Part shown: positions 8,439-15,568 of the stretch, in pieces
Numbering within the stretch: the stretch's first letter is position 1
Layout of the letters: the number at the start of each line of letters is the position of its first letter
From: Scatosoma sp045576335
GTDB taxonomy: Bacteria; Bacillota; Clostridia; Christensenellales; Borkfalkiaceae
DNA length: 64,000 nucleotides
Direction of reading: 5' to 3'
Assembly: GCA_045576335.1 (NCBI GenBank)
Contig: JAZNGH010000008.1
Span: 31,497 to 95,496, forward strand
Notes under the pieces: generated by a model
Told to the model about the DNA's origin: nothing
Database searches by the model: none
The model's input: only the letters and a program-made list of their open reading frames with translations
Program-made: the position numbers and the translations under genes

Positions 8439-9461
8439 TTAGTATAAGCTGCTCGTATTGACGACGGGCTGTGCGTCGTGATTGCCGCAAAGCACCACCA
8501 AAAGGTTGGAAACCATTGCCGCCTTTCTTTCCTCGTCAAGCTGTACAAGCTGATTTTCGTTCAAACGCTCCAAAGCCATTTCAACCATACCCACCGCGCC
8601 GTCAACGATCATTTTTCTTGCGTCAATGATTGCCGAAGCTTGCTGGCGTTGCAGCATTACTGCCGCGATTTCGGGTGCGTAAGCAAGATAGGTAATTCTT
8701 GCTTCAATAATCTCAATACCCGCTTCATCTACGCGCTTTTGAATTTCGTCGCGGATACGCGAAGCAACGACTTCGCTCGACCCGCGAAGGCTGCCGTCGT
8801 CGTTAATCCCGTCGCCCGTCGTATCTACCCCAGGTGCTACGTCGTAGGGGTAAATCCGCACGATATTACGAAGCGCGCTGTCGCATTGCAGGGAAAGATA
8901 TTCTTTATAATTATCCACGTTAAACACCGCTTTTGCCGTGTCTACGATACGCCACATAACGGCAATACCGATTTCTACGGGATTGCCCAAGCAATCGTTG
9001 ATTTTTTGACGGTTGTTATTCAAGGTCATAATTTTGAGCGAAATTTTCTTGTTGGGTATCTCAAACGAAAGCTCCGTATCAGCTTTCATAGCCTGCGCAT
9101 TATGTGAAACGTCGCCGCTTTGATTGAGTTTGGTTTGTGCTGCGGGGTTTACCGCTACGCAGAAAGGGTTGATCGCGTAAAAACCTTCGCCTTTAATCGT
9201 GCCTATGTATTTGCCGAACAGCGTCAAAGCCAAAGCCTCCTGCGGCTTCAAAACGCGAAGCCCGACGAGGGGAATCCACGCAACGCACATCACCAGCATA
9301 GCGATAACGAACAGCGTAACGCCCAACCAGTTGAATTGCGGTACTTCTTCCATAACGATTGCGCCGACGATAACGCCTGCAATCGAAGCAAGCTCGACAA
9401 TAATACAGACGACGAGCGTCCGCATACCGTTCTTTTTGTTTTGTAATACGATTTCTTCCAT
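8439..9461 (-). CDS. SPFH/band-7 domain membrane protein
   Basis: 340 residues, GGAGGT before ATG. Two hydrophobic helices (about residues 14-36 and 45-65) precede an SPFH domain (about 75-290), with V-L-K-P-Q-E-A-L-A-L-T-L-F-G as its entry strand and a long coiled A-A-V-M-L-Q-R-Q-Q-A-S-A-I-I-D-A-R segment typical of stomatin/prohibitin-like proteins. Such proteins oligomerise on the membrane and organise microdomains. The partner is unknown. It has its own promoter and leads the operon with the RHH and epimerase genes. Confidence 0.85.
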   Translation of the reverse strand: MEEIVLQNKKNGMRTLVVCIIVELASIAGVIVGAIVMEEVPQFNWLGVTLFVIAMLVMCVAWIPLVGLRVLKPQEALALTLFGKYIGTIKGEGFYAINPFCVAVNPAAQTKLNQSGDVSHNAQAMKADTELSFEIPNKKISLKIMTLNNNRQKINDCLGNPVEIGIAVMWRIVDTAKAVFNVDNYKEYLSLQCDSALRNIVRIYPYDVAPGVDTTGDGINDDGSLRGSSEVVASRIRDEIQKRVDEAGIEIIEARITYLAYAPEIAAVMLQRQQASAIIDARKMIVDGAVGMVEMALERLNENQLVQLDEERKAAMVSNLLVVLCGNHDAQPVVNTSSLY

Positions 9462-9496
9462 AATATTTGACCTCCAAATATGGATTTGATATTAAA

Positions 9497-9525
9497 ATGA
9501 TATCACATATCCAACCGTTTGTCAA
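9497..9525 (-). promoter_or_regulatory. Promoter of the SPFH operon
   Basis: Minus strand: TTGACA (9525-9520), 17 bp spacer, TATCAT (9502-9497), about 35 nt before the SPFH start. Confidence 0.75.
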
Positions 9526-9542
9526 GTATTTTTCTGAAAAAT

Positions 9543-11426
9543 TCAAATTAAAGTTTCGTACTCGGCGTATAACGCTTCAAGGGCGAGGCGGATTTCCTCC
9601 AAACGGTTACATTTTTCGTTTAGGAGTGCAAAATTCGCCGTTACGGCGGGGGTAGCGAGGTCGGCGTTGATTTGCGTTTCTTCCGCTTCCAACGCGGAAA
9701 TTTCTTCCTCTATCTTCTTCACGCGCGTACGCCGTCTGGCGTCGGCGGTGCGTTCTTCCTTGCTTCTGTAATAGCTTTGTTCGGTTTTGACGGGGGCAGG
9801 TATGCGTTGAACGCTTTCCTTTGCCGCCTTTTCCGCGCTTTTTTGAGCGGTGTATTCGTCGTAGCTGCCCGTAAAGCAAACGGCTTTTCCCTCGCCAAGC
9901 TCTAAAATTTTTCCCGCGATAGCGCGAATGAAATATCTATCGTGCGAAACGAACAGCATCGTGCCGTCGAAGGTTTTGAGGGCTTCCTCCAAGCTTTCCC
10001 TTGCGGGGAGATCGAGGTGGTTGGTCGGCTCGTCCAAAACCAAGAAATTCCCGTTTTCACAGGCAAAAACGGCGAGGGCGAGCTTGGCGCGTTCACCGCC
10101 CGAAAGCATACGCACCTTTTTGTCGATATCCTCGGCGGGCAAGCCCGCTTGTGCGAGTACGCCGCGCACCCGCGTTTGATCCCAAGAAACGTGTCTGCCC
10201 CAAAGCTCGGATAAGACGGTGCTTTCGGGAGCGAGGTTGGCGTTTTCCTGATCGTAGTACGCCGTTTTTACGAACCGTCCGAAATGCACGGCGGGATTTT
10301 TGCCTTGCACGATAGCTTTGACAAGCGTGGATTTACCCGTGCCGTTGTCACCGACGATTGCACATTTTTCCCCGCGCATCAGCGTAAAGGAGGCGTTTTG
10401 AAGCAATACTTTTTCGCCTGCCGTCAGCTTCAAATCGTTGATTTCAAGCACTTTTTCGTACGGCTTGTCCACATACGAAAAGGCGAAACGGGGCGGCGGG
10501 GGAGGGAGCGAGGGCTTCTCGACAAGCTCCATTTTTTCAAGGGCCTTTCGGCGCGATTGCGCCATTTTCGTCGTAGAGGCACGCACGAGGTTGCGATCGA
10601 CGTAATCCTGCATATGCGCGCGTTCTTCCTGCTGTTTTTCGTATTCTTTCAAAAGCCGCGCCGTCTTTTCGGCTTTTAAGATTTTGTATTTGCTGTAATT
10701 CCCCTTGAAAACCGAAAGCTTTTTGTTTTCCAGCTCGTAAATTTGCGTGACGAGCTTGTCGAGGAAATACCGATCGTGCGAAACGGTCAATATCGCGCCC
10801 TTGAAAGCGGCAAGATATTCTTCCAGCCAAAACAGCGTTTTCATATCGAGGTGGTTGGTCGGTTCGTCGAGAATTAACAGCTCCGGCTCTTCTAAAAGCA
10901 ATCGGCAAAGCTTTAATCTCGTCTTTTCTCCGCCCGACATAGTGTTCACGCGTTGCTCGTAGGCGTTTTCAAAGCCCATGCCGTTGAGCACGGTGCGGAT
11001 TTTGACCTCGAAATTATAGCTGTCACGCGCGGCTATGCGCTTATTTAGGGTTTCGTATTTCGCGCTCAAAGTGCGATATTCATTGCCGTTCGCGTCGGCG
11101 ACGGAAATGGCTTTTTCTACCTCGCGCAAGGCGTCCAAGGTGCGGATATCCTCTGCAAATACCGCGCGCATTTCCTCAAAAGCGGAACGTGCGGAATCGT
11201 ACCCGCCGTTTTGGGCGAGATAGCCTACGCGCACGCCGTTTTTCAAAATTAGCGTGCCGCTTTCTGCTTCCAGCTCTCCCAAAATAAGACGGATTAAGGT
11301 CGTTTTTCCCTCGCCGTTGCCGCCGATCAATCCAACCCTGTCCCCCTCGTTTAGGGAAAAGGTAATACGCTCCAACAGCGTTTCGCCGTTGAAGCCAAAG
11401 GATAAATTGTCGGTGGAAATAAGCAT
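9543..11426 (-). CDS. ABC-F family ATP-binding protein
   Basis: Started at ATG 11426 (MLISTDNLSFGF), where ABC-F homology begins; the frame remains open upstream but reads as non-homologous sequence. 627 residues with two ATPase domains in tandem and no membrane segments: Walker A G-G-N-G-E-G-K-T at about 35 and G-D-N-G-T-G-K-S in the second half, S-G-G-E signatures in both, and D-E-P-T-N-H-L-D twice. The linker between the domains and the charged C-terminal coiled coil fit the Uup/EttA/YdiF branch, which acts on ribosomes rather than as a transporter. The subfamily (translation factor or antibiotic protection) cannot be fixed. The Shine-Dalgarno is weak. Confidence 0.9.
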   Translation of the reverse strand: MLISTDNLSFGFNGETLLERITFSLNEGDRVGLIGGNGEGKTTLIRLILGELEAESGTLILKNGVRVGYLAQNGGYDSARSAFEEMRAVFAEDIRTLDALREVEKAISVADANGNEYRTLSAKYETLNKRIAARDSYNFEVKIRTVLNGMGFENAYEQRVNTMSGGEKTRLKLCRLLLEEPELLILDEPTNHLDMKTLFWLEEYLAAFKGAILTVSHDRYFLDKLVTQIYELENKKLSVFKGNYSKYKILKAEKTARLLKEYEKQQEERAHMQDYVDRNLVRASTTKMAQSRRKALEKMELVEKPSLPPPPPRFAFSYVDKPYEKVLEINDLKLTAGEKVLLQNASFTLMRGEKCAIVGDNGTGKSTLVKAIVQGKNPAVHFGRFVKTAYYDQENANLAPESTVLSELWGRHVSWDQTRVRGVLAQAGLPAEDIDKKVRMLSGGERAKLALAVFACENGNFLVLDEPTNHLDLPARESLEEALKTFDGTMLFVSHDRYFIRAIAGKILELGEGKAVCFTGSYDEYTAQKSAEKAAKESVQRIPAPVKTEQSYYRSKEERTADARRRTRVKKIEEEISALEAEETQINADLATPAVTANFALLNEKCNRLEEIRLALEALYAEYETLI

Positions 11427-11475
11427 AGACAACCTGTGAAGAATATTTTTTATAAGGGGGCGCAAAATATGTGCA

Positions 11476-11607
11476 ATGAACAAAGTTAGATTGATGAAAA
11501 AAATTCGAAAAGCGGAAGCGGAAATCGCGTTTGCAAGCCCTAAACGCGCGGCGAAGCTCACGAGCGCAATCGTGCGTTGGAAAGCAATCGTGTTCGACGC
11601 TCAATAA
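11476..11607 (+). CDS. Possible small basic protein (43 aa), doubtful
   Basis: An open frame of 43 codons running antisense to the open upstream extension of the ABC-F frame and overlapping the stop of the radical SAM gene by 7 bp. The product is Lys/Arg/Ala-rich (starts MNKVRLMKKIRK) and uses the GCG/AAG/GAA codons favoured in this genome. An AAGGGGG lies 16-22 nt before ATG, too far for a good Shine-Dalgarno. It fills an otherwise empty gap between two minus-strand genes. Could be chance. Confidence 0.25.
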   Translation: MNKVRLMKKIRKAEAEIAFASPKRAAKLTSAIVRWKAIVFDAQ

Positions 11608-12476
11608 TCCCAAGAGGGGATATACGCTTTGCCGCTGGAATTACGCTGTTGTAAAAACAGCCGTTCAATGCCCAAATCGAGCGCGGCGTTGACCACGCTG
11701 TCGTATTCGCGCGCGGTGACGGGGCGGGAAAGCTCGGGGAAAGCCTCTATTTTTCCAAAAGGCGTGTATTGGCTCATAAGGCTTAAATAAGTCGTATCGG
11801 GCAGTTCGTTTTTGAACCATTTAAGAATGGACTTGGAATCGGACACGCAAAGGGGCATTACGAGATGCCGAACAATCGTGCCCGACAGCATTTTTCCCTC
11901 CGCCGTCATATTTAAGGGCTTTCGCGCCATAAACGCAATCGCTTCGCTTGCGATATCGAAATAGTTTTCTTTGCCCAAATACCGTTTGGAAAGGGCGGAG
12001 GAATAGAATTTCATATCGGGCAAATAAATATCGATATACTCGTCGAGGCGTTCGAGCGCGTCGATTTTTTCATATCCGCCCGAATTGTAAACGACGGGAA
12101 TTTTCGGCTTATAAAGTTCAAACGCGGGTAGCAGGTATGCGACGAGGTGAGAGGGTGTGACGAGAGAAATATTCTCCGCGCCCATATCTTCCAGCTCGCG
12201 AAAAATATCCGCAAGCTCGCGCGGGGAAACGGCTTTGCCGCGCTCGGCTCTTGAAACCTCGTAATTTTGACAGAACGCACAGCGCAAGTTACAGCCCGAA
12301 AAAAAGATCGTGCCGCTGCCCTTTTTGTGGGAAATGCACGGTTCTTCAAAGGGGTGTAAATAATATTTGGCGATTTTTAAGCCCGAAACGCCGCACGCGC
12401 CTATGCCCGTCAAGCGGTTTGCGCCGCATTCGACGGGACAGAGGGTACAATGTTGTAGCAGGCGTTGATTTTCCAT
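11601..12476 (-). CDS. Radical SAM protein, PflX-like (pyruvate formate-lyase activase homologue)
   Basis: 291 residues. The S-G-C-N-L-R-C-A-F-C-Q-N segment carries the CxxxCxxC that binds the radical SAM cluster. An N-terminal Cys set (C-T-L-C-P-V-E-C-G and G-A-C-G-V) is characteristic of the COG1313/PflX group. It would cleave SAM to form a 5'-deoxyadenosyl radical; the substrate of PflX-type proteins is not established. There is no Shine-Dalgarno: the ATG lies 6 nt after a TATACT -10 box, which points to a leaderless mRNA. The gene stands alone, divergent from metK. Confidence 0.85.
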   Translation of the reverse strand: MENQRLLQHCTLCPVECGANRLTGIGACGVSGLKIAKYYLHPFEEPCISHKKGSGTIFFSGCNLRCAFCQNYEVSRAERGKAVSPRELADIFRELEDMGAENISLVTPSHLVAYLLPAFELYKPKIPVVYNSGGYEKIDALERLDEYIDIYLPDMKFYSSALSKRYLGKENYFDIASEAIAFMARKPLNMTAEGKMLSGTIVRHLVMPLCVSDSKSILKWFKNELPDTTYLSLMSQYTPFGKIEAFPELSRPVTAREYDSVVNAALDLGIERLFLQQRNSSGKAYIPSWDY

Positions 12477-12482
12477 AGATAC

Positions 12483-12511
12483 AGTATATCACGAACGAAA
12501 AAAAATTGCAA
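12483..12511 (-). promoter_or_regulatory. Promoter of the PflX-like gene (leaderless arrangement)
   Basis: Minus strand: TTGCAA (12511-12506), 17 bp spacer, TATACT (12488-12483), then 6 nt to ATG (12476-12474). Transcription should begin at or next to the A of the start codon. Confidence 0.65.
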
Positions 12512-12525
12512 GCGATAAGAATAGC

Positions 12526-12554
12526 TTGACAAGCTATAAAAAAAGGGTTATAAT
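12526..12554 (+). promoter_or_regulatory. Consensus promoter of metK
   Basis: TTGACA (12526-12531), exactly 17 bp, TATAAT (12549-12554): a full sigma-A consensus. The leader to GTG 12587 is short (about 25-30 nt) and leaves no room for a SAM riboswitch. Confidence 0.9.
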
Positions 12555-12586
12555 AATGAGCGAATAAAACGAAAGAGGATAGAGAA

Positions 12587-13747
12587 GTGAAGAAATTTTT
12601 TACCAGCGAAAGCGTGACCGAAGGACATCCCGATAAGGTTTGCGACAATATTTCCGACGGAATTTTAGACGCGATTTTGTCCAAAGACCCGAAAGCCCGC
12701 GCGGCAATCGAGTGCGCGGCGGCGTTTGATACGCTCTTGATTATGGGCGAGGTCACGACGACGGCGAAGGTGGATTACGAGCAAAAGGCACGCGAGATTA
12801 TTCGCGATATCGGTTACGATTTCGGGTCGTTTGCGTACGATAAATGCAAAATCGTTACGGCGATTCACGCACAATCGCCCGATATTGCTATGGGCGTAAA
12901 CGCGTCTATGGAAAGAAAAGCGGGTGGCGACGAGGCCGATCAAATCGGCGCGGGCGATCAGGGTATGATGTTCGGCTACGCTTGCCGTGAAACCAAAGAA
13001 TTGATGCCCTTGACCCTTTCCCTTTCCCACCGCCTTGCAAAGCGTTTGACGGACGTGAGAAAAGAAGGCACGCTCACCTATCTTCGCCCCGACGGCAAAA
13101 CGCAAGTGACGGTTGAATACGAGGACGGTGTGGCAAAGCGCGTGGATACGGTGGTCGTTTCCACCCAGCACGACGCCGAGGTGTCGCAAGAGCAGATTAA
13201 GCTGGATATTAAAAAATTCGTAATCGACGCCATTATTCCCGCCGAGCTTATGGACGAAAACACGAAAATTTATATTAACCCCACGGGCAGATTTGAAATC
13301 GGCGGACCAGAGGGCGACAGCGGCTTGACGGGCAGAAAAATTATCGTAGACACCTACGGTGGCAGATGTGCGCACGGCGGCGGCGCGTTTTCGGGGAAAG
13401 ATCCTACGAAGGTGGACAGAAGCGCGGCGTATTACTGCCGTTATATCGCAAAAAACCTCGTTGCGGCGGGCCTTGCGGACGAGCTGGAAATTCAGGTCGC
13501 TTACGCAATCGGCGTGGCGAACCCCGTTTCGGTGTTCGTGGACAGCCACGGCACGGGTAAGCTGGACGACGAAAAGCTGGCGGAGATCGTCAAAAAAGAA
13601 TTTGACCTTCGTCCCTATGCCATCATCAAAACGCTGGATTTGCAAAAGCCCGTTTTCAAAAAGACGGCGGCGTACGGGCATTTCGGCTATAAGGGCTTTT
13701 CGTGGGAGCAAACGGATAGAGCCGAGAGTTTGAAAAAATATTTATAA
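12587..13747 (+). CDS. metK: S-adenosylmethionine synthetase
   Basis: Makes SAM from methionine and ATP with release of phosphate and pyrophosphate. 386 residues, the usual length. Signature stretches: G-H-P-D-K-V-C-D near the N-terminus, G-A-G-D-Q-G-M-M-F-G-Y-A in the middle and G-G-G-A-F-S-G-K-D-P-T-K-V-D-R-S towards the C-terminal third (phosphate loop). The start codon is GTG, with AGAGGATAGAG upstream. Single-gene transcription unit with a consensus promoter and a strong terminator. Several radical SAM genes in this window depend on its product. Confidence 0.97.
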   Translation: MKKFFTSESVTEGHPDKVCDNISDGILDAILSKDPKARAAIECAAAFDTLLIMGEVTTTAKVDYEQKAREIIRDIGYDFGSFAYDKCKIVTAIHAQSPDIAMGVNASMERKAGGDEADQIGAGDQGMMFGYACRETKELMPLTLSLSHRLAKRLTDVRKEGTLTYLRPDGKTQVTVEYEDGVAKRVDTVVVSTQHDAEVSQEQIKLDIKKFVIDAIIPAELMDENTKIYINPTGRFEIGGPEGDSGLTGRKIIVDTYGGRCAHGGGAFSGKDPTKVDRSAAYYCRYIAKNLVAAGLADELEIQVAYAIGVANPVSVFVDSHGTGKLDDEKLAEIVKKEFDLRPYAIIKTLDLQKPVFKKTAAYGHFGYKGFSWEQTDRAESLKKYL

Positions 13748-13756
13748 GACTACTGT

Positions 13757-13791
13757 AAAAAGCGGGAGGGCTTCGAAGCCCTCCCGCTTTT
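13757..13791. terminator. Strong terminator after metK
   Basis: A perfect 16 bp palindromic stem with a minimal CG loop, flanked by A-run and T-run; it also serves the convergent gene at 13803. Confidence 0.93.
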
Positions 13792-13802
13792 GTTTTTATG
13801 TT

Positions 13803-14249
13803 TTACGGTTTTTTCAAGGCGATACAGTCAAAGACTGTGCCTGCGAGCGCGCCCGCCGCCATTATTCCGTAGAGAATTTTCAAAAATATACCCTGCGGGT
13901 AAGCGTCAATCATAACGATTAAATACAAAACGAAACAAACCGCAACGATTATTTTTACAATCAAGCCAAGTATTACTTGCGCTTTGACGGCTTTTTCAGC
14001 TGTGGCTTTCAAGCACACGATTGCGCAAATCAATAGAAGAACGCCGCACACGGCAAGCGCGATTCCCATAATAATCCCGAAAATCAAAATCCCGATCACG
14101 CCCAGTCCTTGAAAATTGCTTTCCGCAAGGGAATTTATGTACGCTTGGAAACAAGCAATTTCCCCGAAAATCGCGACGAAAATAAATCCAAAGCATAACA
14201 GCGCGAAAATTAAATTAAAAACGCCGATTTTCTTTTTCCTCGTTAGCAT
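13803..14249 (-). CDS. Hypothetical four-helix membrane protein
   Basis: ATG 14249 is preceded by AAAAGGAG at good distance; the longer frame would overlap asnA. 148 residues: a basic N-terminus (MLTRKKK), then four hydrophobic segments (roughly residues 9-30, 45-70, 80-103 and 112-140) and a short cytoplasmic tail ending K-K-P. No charged or conserved residues suggest an enzyme or transporter. It begins 10 bp after the asnA stop and so is cotranscribed with it. The function is unknown. Confidence 0.7.
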   Translation of the reverse strand: MLTRKKKIGVFNLIFALLCFGFIFVAIFGEIACFQAYINSLAESNFQGLGVIGILIFGIIMGIALAVCGVLLLICAIVCLKATAEKAVKAQVILGLIVKIIVAVCFVLYLIVMIDAYPQGIFLKILYGIMAAGALAGTVFDCIALKKP

Positions 14250-14259
14250 AAAACTCCTT

Positions 14260-15267
14260 TTATAATAAAACAATACCGTTTTCTTTACAGATTTTCCGTG
14301 TTTTTTCGTCCCAAAGCGATACCTGCACTTCGCCGATATGCGCCTTGCCAAGCAGCAGCATAGAAAGCCGCGACTGACCGATACCGCCGCCCATAGTAAG
14401 GGGCAATTCACCCGCAAGCAACGCCTTGTGGAAGGGCAGAACGCGTCTGTCGCCTGCATTTGCTTTCGTGAGCTGTTCGTCCAAGGAGCGTTCGTCTACA
14501 CGAATACCCATAGAAGAAATTTCCACGGCGCAGCCGAGCACGTCGTTCCAGAAGAAAATATCGCCGTTGAGCGACCAATCGTCGTAATCGGGCGCGCGGT
14601 TATCGTGCGGCTTTCCCGAGCGGAGCTTGTCGCCGATTTGCATAATAAACGCGGTTTTGTGTGCCTTTACGAACGCGTTTTCCCTTTCCTTGGCGGAAAG
14701 GTTGGGGTACAAATCTTCCAGCTCCTGTGCGGTGATAAAGCTTACCGTGCGCGTCAGCTCCACGTTGAGCTGCGGATAACGGCATTTCAAATAATCGAGC
14801 GTATCGCAAATCGCGCCGACGATACCCTGTACGACCTTTTTGAGATAATCGAGCGTCCGCGTTTCGCGGGTGATAATCTTTTCCCAGTCCCATTGATCGG
14901 TGTAGACGGAATGTAAATTGTCCATTTCCTCGTCGCGGCGAATGGCGTTCATATCCGTATACAAGCCCTCGCCCGCGGAAAAGCCGTATACGGCGAGAGC
15001 CATACGCTTCCATTTTGCAAGGGAATGTACGACCACGGCGTCCGTGCCCGTTTCCTTCAAATCGAAGCGCACGGGGCGTTCTACGCCGCTCAAATCGTCG
15101 TTAAGACCCGTGTTGGGGTCGACGAATAAGGGTGCGGAAACACGTTTTAAGTTGAGTGCCAAACAAAGCCGTTCTTCAAAGGTGCGTTTTAACAGTCCTA
15201 TTGCCGTTTGGGTATCGTATAAGCCGAGAGCCGATTGATAGCCCGCGGGCAGAGTTATTTTACTCAT
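14260..15267 (-). CDS. asnA: Aspartate-ammonia ligase (ammonia-dependent asparagine synthetase)
   Basis: Converts aspartate, ammonia and ATP into asparagine and AMP. 335 residues, close to the family length, in a class II aminoacyl-tRNA synthetase-like fold. Recognised by V-S-A-P-L-F-V, H-S-L-A-K-W-K-R and Y-T-D-M-N-A-I-R in the N-terminal half, and G-D-I-F-F-W-N-D and T-M-G-G-G-I-G-Q-S-R towards the C-terminus. AGGAGGTG precedes ATG 15267. No T-box or other leader structure is seen; the promoter lies about 25 bp upstream. The second gene of the unit is the four-helix membrane protein. Confidence 0.95.
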   Translation of the reverse strand: MSKITLPAGYQSALGLYDTQTAIGLLKRTFEERLCLALNLKRVSAPLFVDPNTGLNDDLSGVERPVRFDLKETGTDAVVVHSLAKWKRMALAVYGFSAGEGLYTDMNAIRRDEEMDNLHSVYTDQWDWEKIITRETRTLDYLKKVVQGIVGAICDTLDYLKCRYPQLNVELTRTVSFITAQELEDLYPNLSAKERENAFVKAHKTAFIMQIGDKLRSGKPHDNRAPDYDDWSLNGDIFFWNDVLGCAVEISSMGIRVDERSLDEQLTKANAGDRRVLPFHKALLAGELPLTMGGGIGQSRLSMLLLGKAHIGEVQVSLWDEKTRKICKENGIVLL

Positions 15268-15289
15268 AGCTGCACCTCCTTTACAGTAC

Positions 15290-15318
15290 AGTTTAGCACA
15301 TAAATCCGCACTTGTCAA
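15290..15318 (-). promoter_or_regulatory. Promoter of asnA
   Basis: Minus strand: TTGACA (15318-15313), 17 bp, TAAACT (15295-15290). Confidence 0.8.
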
Positions 15319-15475
15319 GAAAAACGAATAAAAAAGGCGGTTATTATCGAAAAAATAAATGGTATTTTTTGTTGTAAAGCCTGCAAAAACGGGTATAAAA
15401 AAGAAAGGATTTTGCAATTTCGACAAAAGCAAAGCTTTTTGCGGGATTTTTTCTTGGAAAGGGGGCGAAAACGCT

Positions 15476-15503
15476 TTGCATTTTAGCCGAAATATTGTAA
15501 AAT
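15476..15503 (+). promoter_or_regulatory. Probable promoter of secA
   Basis: TTGCAT (15476-15481), 16 bp, TAAAAT (15498-15503), 65 bp before the secA start. Confidence 0.55.
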
Positions 15504-15568
15504 AGAATGGACGGCAAACGCCGTAAAACGAAAATGGGAAAATAAACTTAAAATCGGAGATTTTTTCA

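Larger units (their letters stand above)
15268..15568. other. Divergent intergenic region between asnA and secA
   Basis: About 300 bp without a gene. It holds the asnA promoter at its left end and the secA promoter at its right end. The AT-rich middle (15320-15470) shows no convincing ORF, hairpin or repeat. Confidence 0.6.

Noticed and set aside
11427..11561. N-terminal extension of the ABC-F gene
   Set aside because: The extra 45 residues are not ABC-F-like; homology starts at MLISTDNLSF (ATG 11426).
12480..12586. Possible SAM riboswitch before metK
   Set aside because: Only about 30 nt separate the promoter from the start codon, too short for any SAM aptamer.
14250..15300. T-box leader for asnA
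   Set aside because: The promoter is only about 25 bp from the start codon; no specifier stem or T-box sequence is present.
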